Of a stretch of 64,000 nucleotides of DNA, positions 55,957-64,000 are shown in pieces. The first letter of the stretch is position 1; each line of letters begins with the position of its first letter. Position numbers and translations under genes: made by a program. The notes under the pieces were generated by a model. That model saw only the letters and a program-made list of their open reading frames with translations, was not told where the DNA came from and searched no databases. The DNA comes from Cyanophora paradoxa (taxonomy: Eukaryota; Glaucocystophyceae; Cyanophorales; Cyanophoraceae): assembly GCA_004431415.1 (NCBI GenBank), contig QPMI01000117.1, positions 124,001-188,000 on the forward strand, written 5' to 3'.

Positions 55957-57110
55957 CCCGGCCGGGAGGAGTTCTGGGGGCGTTTCGGGGCGGGTGGGGT
56001 AGGGTGCAGAGCAGGGGGGAGGGGAGCGGGGGTTTCGAGGGGAGGAGGAGTAGCGGCAGCAGCTGCCGGCGCGGCGCTGGCGCCCGTGTAGGGTCGAGGA
56101 GGTAGACACGCCCTTGCAGTTTTGAATCAGCCCCGCCGCTCGCTCGCTGTCCGCGGCTGTTTCAACTATTTTTAGGCCGTCAGTCGGTCGTTGTGCTCGA
56201 GGCACCGGGGCTCCCGCGCCTGGGCCGCGCGGGGGCCCCGCGCCAGAGCCTTTTCTTCACAGTTCTTTCATTGTTGAGGGTCGATCGTGTACATAGCTAG
56301 AGGCCGACCGGCCCCCAGTCGCTTTAAGCCGCCCGTATATGCATATGCGTTTCGTCGACAATTAGATTGTGAGGTGTTCTATATGTCTATATTCGCTGCG
56401 AGCGTAAGCGCAATAATAACTCATTTTTAGGAGCGTAAGAACTTGCAAATTGAGAGCCATTGCCGCAAGATGAGTCTTAGAAGACATTGGAGGGAAACGT
56501 TTTCGCGTACTACGATCAACGGTGTACATGCATGTATGCAAATGCGCATGCATGCGCATGTGCATATGCATATATATGATCATGGCCGGCAGCAACCCCC
56601 GGCACCGGTCACGGGTACCAGATCTTAATATATATATAGCCTCTGGCAGCAGCTGCAGCTGCAGGAACAACTTCATTACATGGTATACGTATATATATAC
56701 GTATAATTCATATTAATAATATTCGAATTCGCTCTGATCCGATCCATATACCTCGCGATCGCGGGTACACTTGCATTTCTAACGATGATCACCTCCCGGG
56801 TACACTTGCATTTCCAATGCATATGATGGGATTCGGAGGCTTCAATTCAGCGATTCATTTGCGAACCGGCCCTTGCACTCAACTTCCCCCAATTTCATCC
56901 GGATCCAGCGCTAGGTTAGCCTAGGTGCACTTTCGGCGCCAACCAGCGCCGCGCCGCCGCCCCGCCGACGGCCCGGCGCCGGCGACGAGTATAGTACTCT
57001 CGGCGGCGAGTCGGCGGCGACGAGCAGCGCGCGGCGCGAGTCGCCGGCGACTCTGGAGTCGCCATCATCAGAGTCCGGAGTCCGGACCGGAGTCCGGATC
57101 CGGAGACCAC
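55957..57110. other. 3' region and intergenic, no gene seen
   Basis: This begins as a GC-rich likely 3' UTR of the PHD gene, then becomes AT-rich with palindromes (ATGCATGTATGC, TATACGTATATATATACGTATA). Two direct copies of CGGGTACACTTGCATTT lie at about 56763 and 56797. A GC-rich stretch from 56930 to 57110 has repeated GAGTCCGGA. No coding sequence is supported. Confidence 0.5.
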
Positions 57111-57852
57111 GAGCCGGCGCCTCCGATCATAGGCATGAGAAAAGCGAGTGTATCCACGTGCACGAGGTGATCAATATTGCCTTCTTGGACCCGGATCCCT
57201 TGCTACTTTAGCAGGTGATAACTTTTTAGTAGTTCAACTGGCAACGTCAGTCTTCGCAGGGCTTTTGCATGACAGAGACGTCGACGGGGCTACCCCTCAC
57301 ATGCTCGAAGAATTCTCGGCCTGCTAGCAGGCGGGACTCCGGGACTCCGGGAAATTTTTAGCAGACTCTAGATCTGATGAGATCGCCCCAAAACGTCTGG
57401 TAATATAAATATGCAGCATTCTAAATAGTTCTAGGCTTCTAGCTCTCCAGTTCCTCTGAAGAAACTTGCAACTGGAGTCTTGGACTGACTCGGGCGCCGG
57501 GCGGACTCCAAGACTTCGGGATTCGTCGAACTCCCCGGACCCCGGACCGTCGGACCCTGCAGTTCCACGTGCACTGCAGTAACTGAGTTCTGAAGTGCAA
57601 AGCCCTCCCGCCCGCCCACCGCCGCCCTCCAGGCTAGGCTCCAGCAGCTCGCGATCGCCCATCGACGCTCCCACCGCGAGCCGGCGCCTCCGATCATATG
57701 CATGAGAAAAGCGAGTGCACCCACGAGGTGATCAATACTTAATGCCTTTTTGGACCCGGATCCCTTGCTACTTTAGCAGGTGATAAGCCCTCCCGCCCCC
57801 CCGCCGCCGCCCTCCAGGCTAGGCTCCAGCAGCTCGCCCATCGACGCTCCCT
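57111..57852 (+). repeat. Two interleaved local duplications
   Basis: Segment 1 (57111-57231) recurs at 57678-57786, sharing GAGCCGGCGCCTCCGATCAT and CTTGCTACTTTAGCAGGTGA. Segment 2 (57601-57672) recurs at 57786-57852, sharing CTCCAGGCTAGGCTCCAGCA. The copies differ by clean six-base palindromic insertions: GTGCAC in one segment 1 copy and GCGATC (giving GCGATCGC) in one segment 2 copy. Confidence 0.8.
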
Positions 57853-59258
57853 CGCAGGACTCGTGCAGCGGGTCGTCGCCGAGTCGAGCGAGCTCCTTTT
57901 TACCAGGTGCGGCTCATGATCAGCGGCTGCCGCCCGCGGCGCGGCCGTCCGACCGTCGGGCTCCGGATCCGCTTTAATTATAAGCTTCCCCGCCCCCGAA
58001 TGTTGATGTGTCCGCCGCGCGCGCCGCCTCGCAGCTCCGGATCCGAAGCTCGGAGACTTCACGATGGCCGCCGCCGCTGCCGCCGCTCTTCCCCCGGCGA
58101 GCCCCTGTCTCGCTTTATTTAAAAAATTGTGGTCGTCGTCCCGCCGACGACCGACCGACGGCTGACGGCCGAGGCATGCGCAGTTCCCCGTGGAGCTCAA
58201 GGTTGCTACCCAGCTCGGGTTGATCGAGCAGCGCTTTCTCGAGAAGAACTACTCGGAGTTCAACGCGGAAAAGGTTCAGTATGTGACCCAGAGTGCGTCA
58301 CGCGTCCGCGCTGTTTTATTCGAGATCTAGATTTCGATTCTCATATGCATAATCAACCCGGCCCGCCGTTGACACTGCAAACAGAACTCGTGCAATCGAC
58401 TGGCCTCCGATGCGCGGGGCAGCTGCGACCCGTGCCGGTGCGTCATGATGAGGACTCCCTAGGGCCTGCAGAATTTGAACCCAGGTCCAGTAAGAATTTC
58501 AAACTGATATACGTTGCAATTGGCACCTTGAACAGATCCTCGACCTGGCGACTATCACCGGGAGGGCCATCATGGCTGTCGCTGGCGGCAAGATCAACTG
58601 GAACTCAGGCAGCGCCGGCGACCCTATTTGGGCTTGGCGCGAGGCGAGTCTTCCGTGCCCTGCCAGGCTGCTTTAAAACTTTCTCTTGTGCTCTAGATCT
58701 GTCTCTGGACCGTCGGACCTGGCCCTGATCATGAGCTCCGCGACCCGCGCGCAGAGCGCGATGGCCTGCTGCCCGGACGGCTACAACCGCGCGGACGCCC
58801 CGCCGATTGGGTCGGCGGCCAACGCCCCGGTCCGGTGCATGCGCGGCGACACGCCGGAAACCAAGCAACTGGGCCCGGCCGCGACCGCGGCCGCCCGTGA
58901 GGTCGACCAGGACCTCCAGACCATCGTCGACGACTTCTTCACGGTGCCCCTGGCCATGGCCTACCCCCCTCGAACTTCCACCCCCTCTAGAAGATCTGAC
59001 GTATACGCCGACGCCCCGCCCTCGTAGGCCTACACCGCCGACGGCTTCGACGCCGCTGCCGAGCCCGTCGCCATGGCCGACGTGCGCCGCGCCCCGGCCC
59101 GGCCCGCGGCCCCTGCGCCCCGCTGACGGCCGCGGGGGGTACCGGTGCAGGCGGAAGAGGGCGTGGACGGCGTGGAGGCCGCTGCGGTCGCCTTTGCCGA
59201 CGCCGACGGCCACGACGCCAGCCTCGTCGCCGCCGCCGCCGCCGAGCACCTCCTCTAG
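57812..59258 (+). CDS. Unrecognised spliced gene with acidic Ala-rich tail (gene I)
   Basis: Exons on the plus strand include LQARLQQLAHRRSLAGLVQR then VVAESSELLFTR (about 57822-57906), FPVELKVATQLGLIEQRFLE then KNYSEFNAEK (58188-58272), and ILDLATITGRAIMAVAGGKI then NWNSGSAGDPIWAWRE. Next come LALIMSSATRAQSAMACCPD through REVDQDLQTIVDDFF (58730-58940), AYTADGFDAAAEPVAMAD, and AEEGVDGVEAAAVAFADADG, ending AAAAAEHLL at TAG 59256-59258. Each is bounded by plausible GT/GC donors and CAG or TAG acceptors. The start is not found, and exon order at the 5' end overlaps a local duplication. No family is recognised. The helical, charged character suggests a structural or binding protein, but no function is proposed. 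Confidence 0.4.
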
Positions 59259-59632
59259 ATCTAGATCCAGATCTGAGCGGTCGGGCCGGCGCTCCTCGCG
59301 ATCGAGCTCCTCGCCGAGTCGGCCTAGTTATGCAGGCCGAGGACGGGCAAAGGATCCGCAGAGCTGTACATGATGCCTCAACAACCGCATATACATTAAT
59401 TTGAAATTTTTGAATGCACTGCATATTAATATTTGTGTATGCATATGTGCACGTGTGTGTGCACGTGTGTGGGGGGGGGGGGGGGGGGGGGGACGTAGGG
59501 GAATGGTTGGGCTTCGAAGTTCGACGATATCCGACGTCGTCGTTGACGAACTCCGCCGGGCCCGGGGGGCTGGCCAAACGTCAAGGAAATCGCTTCATGA
59601 TCATTAGATACGAGTACAAATGCTCGTTAATG
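59259..59632. other. Intergenic with TG/G tract
   Basis: This holds GTGTGTGCACGTGTGTG followed by about 23 G (59470-59492). No gene is seen. Confidence 0.55.
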
Positions 59633-60254
59633 ATTGCAAGGGGGGAAGGGGGCCCCCTTGCTTCCCGTTCCCTCGCTTCAGCCAAAATTTTTCTATGAGG
59701 CCGTTTTCGAGGGCCAGTCTGCAACGAAAATGTTGGTTATTCGCCTTCCGATTGGCTCGGTGGACCGGTCAGCTCTCGACTTTCGAGCGTCGAATTCGAG
59801 GGGAAAAAGTGGTTTTCGAGGGGAAAACTAACTTCTCTCTAACTCCGGTCTTCGAATTCCTTGCGCGGTTCTGCATGGAACCAGTTCTCCCAAGCTGTCT
59901 CCTCTAGATTTCGGCTTCCGGCCACGCAGTTCGTCGCGTACGCCTTAAGCTTGCTCTTCGAATTCGTTGCGCGGTTCTGCATGGAACCACTTCTCTCTAC
60001 CTGTCAACGTCTCCTCTAGATTTCCGCCTAGAAACTGCTTGCGTTGCTGCCTGCGCCGCTGCAGCTGATCGCAGCCGAGCACGCCCGGCCGGCCAGATCT
60101 AGACCGTACTCTCTTGCTGCGCTTATATCGAGCTTATATCGAGCTTATATTGCAGAACCGCGTGTGCCGACCGAGCACGCCGACCGGGCCTCTTTCATTA
60201 GATCCCGATTCCCCCCTTGCACCCCCGGCGCGCCAAACGCGGCCGGGCCCCTAG
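59633..60254 (+). mobile_element. Dispersed repeat element, copy 2
   Basis: Same start hairpin (ATTGCAAGGGGGG ... CCCCCTTGC), same body words (CCCGTTCCCTCGCTTCAGCC, TTCTGCATGGAACCA) and same GGGCCCCTAG end followed by T as the element at 43314-44289. It is about 350 bases shorter, mainly because copy 1 has internal duplication. It differs by short palindromic insertions such as CTTCGAATTC in place of CTCTTC. No coding capacity is seen. Confidence 0.6.
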
Positions 60255-60418
60255 TTAAATATTCTACAGATACTTGTACAAGCTTGGTTACCAAACAACG
60301 CAGATTAAGGTTCGATTGCCACATGCGCGGGGCGCGGTTTTCGCTCCAAGTCCACCGCCAGGAAAACCAATGCCACGTGGAAGCAAGCGAGGCGCCGCGG
60401 CCACGGCCGCGGGTGGGG

Positions 60419-61905
60419 CTAGAGGAGATGCTGGGTGTGCCCGTCCGCGGCAGCGACTGGGGCCCCGAGCGGCTCGTCGGCTCCGTCCCCCGCGCTCTGC
60501 CCGGCGCGGACGCGGTCAGCGGACTCGGTCAGCGGACTCGGTCGGGCGGGCGGGGCGGGGCGGGGCGGGGCAGGGCGGGGCGGGACGGGGCGCGCGCGGA
60601 CCAGCCAGAGGGTCGACCCGTCCTCCCCCGCGAGGTCCGCCTCCAGACCGGCCTGCAGCGCACCCCCCTGAGCGGCGGGGGGGCGGAAGGGGGGGGTGGG
60701 GGCGGCGCACGGCGGGGGTGGCGTCGGCTCCAGCATCGTCGACGGCGAGGTCTGCCGCGCTGTACGCCTGCGGGCGGGTGGGCTTCAGGGCGAGGCGCGG
60801 GGGCGGACGCAGGGGTGGGAGCGGGGGCGGGGGAGGGGCGGGTCAGGGTTGGGGCGGGTGTTGGGGTGGGGTCGGGGCGGGTTGGGGCAGGGCGGGTTCG
60901 AGAGTGGGGGCGGGGCGCGGTTGGAGGCGGGGGCGGTGGCTGGGCGGGGAGTGAGTGCGGGGTAGGGGGGCGGTGGCTGGGCGGGGGGGGGGGGGGGGGC
61001 GGGGGCGGGGGCAGTGGCTCGGCGGAGGGGGGTGAGGGGGTGTGGGTGGGGGCGGGGGCAGGGGGACGCGCGGGCTGCGGGGCGGGGCCCGGGGAGGGGT
61101 CGGGGCGGGGGCGAGGGCGGTGGCTGGGCAGGGAGGAGGGGGGGGGGGGGGGGGGGGGCGGGTGGGGGGTGGGGGGCGGGGCAGGGGACGCGCGGGGCTG
61201 CGGGGCGGGGCCCGGGGCGGGGGCGGGGGCGGGGGCGGGGGAAGTGGCTGGGCAGGGAGGGTGGGGGAGGGGGGGGGGGGAGGGCCGCGCCTGGACCGGG
61301 TCGTCGAGGCGGCCGGCGAGGACGGTCCGCCCCTGGGAGTTCTTGACGAAGACGCCGGGCCGCATGTCGTTTCCGGGCAGCACGCACGTCGGCGGGCCGC
61401 CCCGTATCGGAAGCACCGCGTGCGTCGCCTTCTCGAGGCAGCACGCCAGCATGTCCTGCGCGCGGGGCCGGCCGGGGGCGTCGGGCGCGCTCGAGCTCGC
61501 GCTCGAGAGCGGGCCGAGCTCAAGGGGCCCGGCCGAGCGGGGGGGGGGGGTACCTCGCGCCACCTGCCGCGCGCGGGGTCAGCCGCCAGGCCGGGCCGGG
61601 CGCGGCGCGCCGCGGCCATCGGACGGCGGGAACGGAACGCACGCAAGGAAGGGCTCTCCGCTGCCGCCGAAGTTGCCGGGAGAGAGCTCTGTTCTGAAGC
61701 GCATCACCATGGAGCCACTTGGGGCTTTGATGAACTCCACCAGCTTGCCGTTGGCCGTCGCGTCGTCCAGGATCGGCACCATGATCGTCCGCAGGCCTCT
61801 CGGGTCGGGCTGGGCGTCCGAGTAAATCGAGTTTTGCGCCGACGGAATGCGAACAAAGAAGACCGTAGCCGAGCGCCAGGCACGAAAGAGCTGAGCGACT
61901 CGCTA
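60419..61905 (-). CDS. Unrecognised spliced gene J with polypyrimidine intron
   Basis: Exons on the minus strand encode RVAQLFRAWRSATVFFVRIP then SAQNSIYSDAQPDPRGLRTI, MVPILDDATANGKLVEFIKA, PSGSMVMRFRTELSPGNFGG and SGEPFLACVPFPPSDGRG (about 61580-61905). Next come LACCLEKATHAVLPIRGGPP and DMRPGVFVKNSQGRTVLAGR then LDDPVQA (61290-61450). After a ~550-base C-rich intron come SAADLAVDDAGADATPA, GGALQAGLEADLAGEDGSTL then WLV, and finally SAGDGADEPLGAPVAAADGH ending TQHLL at TAG 60419-60421. The exons look like a globular beta-rich domain followed by an acidic tail. I recognise no family. The first exon follows a TAG acceptor, so the start lies further upstream and was not found. Confidence 0.52.
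60690..61290. repeat. Strand-asymmetric G-rich tract (intron of gene J)
   Basis: About 600 bases of GGGGCGGGGGCGGTGGCTGGGC-like units and G runs on the plus strand (C-rich on the sense strand). Several near-repeats of GCGGTGGCTGGGCAGGG and GACGCGCGGGGCTGCGG are present. Poly-G runs reach about 18. Confidence 0.8.
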
Positions 61906-62756
61906 GCCGCGGAAGCGGCGCGAGGCGAGCACGGGATTAGCAGCAGGCTGCTGCGAGCGCCCCGCAAGGGACTAGCTGAGCTAGCCGTTGGGCCGAGCCG
62001 GCGGGCTTGAAGCCGCCGAGCTCCGGGGGGTACGCTGATTCGGGGTTTCCCTTCACGCCCAGCTTCGCTCGCGGCCGCCCCAGGCCACGAAGCGACCAGC
62101 GGCGAAGCGAAATCGCCACAGCCAGCACTGCAGTCACTCCTAAACAGCCCTGTCGGACCGGCGGCCGCACTTCTCGGCCGTCCCTCCAATTGCACAGAGC
62201 TGACCAACTCTGCAGCACCACGGCTCGCCATAGCTGCAGTGGAGCGCGATCCCGCGGCAGCAACTGCGCATGCCTCGATGGCTGGCCGGCGCAAACCCTG
62301 TTCCCAGCGATCCTCCCGGAATCGGCCTCGGGCCCCGATTCACGCTTGAATCTGGTTCCTTACTGCCGTGCCGGTACGTGGATTCACGTCCGGGCCCGCC
62401 CGCCACGCTCGCATCCCGCGCGCGCTGGCTATCCCGGGGGCCCACCGTCAGTCCGCGGCCGCCGGCTTGCCTATACACTCTATATAAGCGTGTATTGAGA
62501 CCCGCCGCGCGATTCCTCCGGTTCCCTGACCAATTCCTGCACGCATGCTCCGGAGCTCCTCGGCGCTCGCACCGGACGTCGACACCGCCGCTGTGCCACG
62601 CCGGCGGAGCTCGCGCAGGACTGCCCCGGCCTGCTGGCGCGCGCGCTGCAGACCCACCGCGAAGTCGGGCTTGGATCGTGCCTTCCGCGTGATCCACCGA
62701 CGGACGGTGCCCAGCCGCTCGCGCGGCTCGGGGAGGCGACGGAGTACGGCTCTCGC
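61906..62756. other. Unassigned, possible 5' exons of gene J
   Basis: Minus-strand open segments near 62000-62200 and 62450-62700 (QRARQQAGAVLRELRRRG then GASAEELRSMRAGI) could be upstream exons, but I could not connect them by phase. A TATATAAG word lies at about 62481-62488. Nothing firm. Confidence 0.35.
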
Positions 62757-64000
62757 GTGCGCCTCGCGCTGTGGACGGCCCGCGTGCGCCTCGCGCTGTG
62801 GTCCCTGTACTCGGAGTTCGGAGGCCGCGCGCGACTCTCGCTGTGGCCCGATCCCCCCGGCGGATTCCGGCCGCGACCGCGGCCGGCGAACTTCCACCAG
62901 GAGCACGGATCTCGCGAGCGCCTCGCTGTGAGATGGGCCCGCGTGCGTTCGTCGCTGTGGGCCCCCGTGCAAGGAGTTCCGGGGCCGCGTGCGCCCCGCT
63001 GTGGCCCCAGACCGCTTCAGCGGCACCAGCCGCTCCCGCGGCCGGCGAACTCCCAACCTGGCCTTCGAATTCGACTCCCGCGTGCGCCTCGCGCTGCGGG
63101 ACGGCCCGCGTGCGCCTCGCGCTGTGGGCCCCCTACTCGGAGTTCGGAGGCCGCGCGCGACTCTCGCTGCGGCCCGCTCCGCCCCCGGCGGACCCCGGCC
63201 GCGCCCGCGGCCGGCGAACTTCGACCAGGAGCACGGGTCTCGCGAGCGCCTCGCTGTGAGATGGGCCCGCGAGCGTTCGTCGCTGTGGGCCCCCGTGCGC
63301 GGAGCTCCGGGGCCGCGTGCGTCTCGCTGTGGCCCCAGAGCTTCACCCCGGAGTACGGCTCTCGCGTGCGCCTCGATCGCTGCGGGACGGCCCGCGAGCG
63401 TGCGCGCTGTGGGCCCTGTACATATATATATATACTCGGAGTTCGGAGGCCGCGCGCGACTCTCGCTGTGGCCCGATCCGCCCCGGCGGACCCCGGCCGC
63501 ACCCACGGCCGGCGAGCTTCCACCAGGAGCACGGATCTCGCGAGCACCTCGCTGTGAGATGGGCCCGCGAGCGTTCGTCGCTGTGGACCCCCGTGCGCGG
63601 AGCTCCGGGGCCGCGTGCGTCTCGCTGTGGCCCCAGATCTAGAGCTTCACCCCGGAGTACGGCTCTCGCGTGCGCCTCGCTCGCTGCGAGACGGCCCGCG
63701 AGCGTGCGCGCTGTGGGCCCTGTACTCGGGTTCGGAGGCCGCGCGCGACTCTCGCTGTGGCCCGATCCGCCCCGGCGGATTCCGGCCGCACCCGCGGCCG
63801 GCGAACTTCCACCAGGAGCACGGATCTCGCGAGCGCCTCGCTGTGAGATGGGCCCGCGAACGTTCGTCGCTGTGGACCCCCGTGCGCGGAGTTCCGGGCC
63901 GCGTGCGTCGCGCTGTGGCCCCAGAGCTTCACGCCGGAGTACGGACCTCGCGTGCGCCCCGCTGCGAGACGGCCCGCGAGCGTGCGCGCTGCGGGCCCCG
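62757..64000. repeat. ~300-bp satellite array running off the right edge
   Basis: Four units start at about 62812, 63134, 63435 and 63722, each with GGAGTTCGGAGGCCGCGCGC (or a close variant) followed by CCAGGAGCACGG and TGTGAGATGGGCCCGCG. The periods are about 322, 301 and 287 bases. Units differ by point changes and clean insertions (AGATCT-type at 63635, an AT run at 63421). Frames of 200-350 codons on both strands are shifted between units, so I regard the array as non-coding. Confidence 0.8.

Noticed and set aside
62448-63506. 352-codon minus-strand frame and 266- and 217-codon plus-strand frames
   Set aside because: They run through satellite units, and the frame relative to the unit changes between copies, so there is no selection for a protein.
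1-64000. CRISPR arrays, prophage or bacterial operons
   Set aside because: No spaced direct repeats of CRISPR type, no ribosome-binding sites, and spliced genes throughout; the window is eukaryotic.

Overview
This looks like nuclear DNA from a GC-rich, intron-dense microbial eukaryote, probably an alga or other protist. Reading frames are broken by many short introns (roughly 50-120 bases) that end in CAG. Their donors are often GTGCG, GTACCCC or GC. The encoded domains are eukaryotic: F-box, BTB, PHD, BSD, prefoldin-like UXT and SMC hinge. There are no operons or Shine-Dalgarno sites. Exons are very GC-rich, and much intergenic DNA consists of short palindromes such as TCTAGA, AGATCT, GCTAGC, GCATGC and TATACGTATA. 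I cannot name the species. I found no tRNA, rRNA or CRISPR. All gene models were spliced by eye from frame continuity plus GT-AG or GC-AG borders. Models described as exon-resolved have summed lengths that are multiples of three.

Left third (1-20.6 kb): a secreted coiled-coil protein cut by the left edge; three paralogous F-box/leucine-rich proteins (two on the minus strand, one on the plus strand), all starting MKR and ending in acidic tails; a roughly 30-exon armadillo/IQ-motif gene with a Pro/Ser/Tyr-rich tail; UXT; and an iron-type superoxide dismutase.

Middle (20.7-40.3 kb): a BSD-domain protein with a 27-residue coiled-coil repeat, divergent from the SOD gene; a ~10 kb SMCHD1-family gene (GHKL ATPase at the N-terminus, SMC hinge at the C-terminus); a Phe-Gly-rich gene fragment; and a minus-strand gene with a ubiquitin-interacting motif and an AT-hook.

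Right third (40.8-64 kb): two tandem BTB genes separated by a dispersed repeat element and a stray copied exon; GC-rich repeat arrays; an unrecognised gene E; a tandem-CXC gene divergent from an AT-hook/PHD gene; two weaker unrecognised genes; a second copy of the dispersed element; and a ~300-bp satellite that runs off the right edge.

Several genes look chromatin-related (SMCHD1-like, CXC, PHD/AT-hook, UIM/AT-hook), but nothing shows that they act together. The most unusual signal is at the DNA level. Duplicated sequences differ by clean insertions of about 6-14 bases, most of which are, or create, perfect palindromes. This happens in at least seven independent comparisons and may reflect an uncharacterised insertion process.
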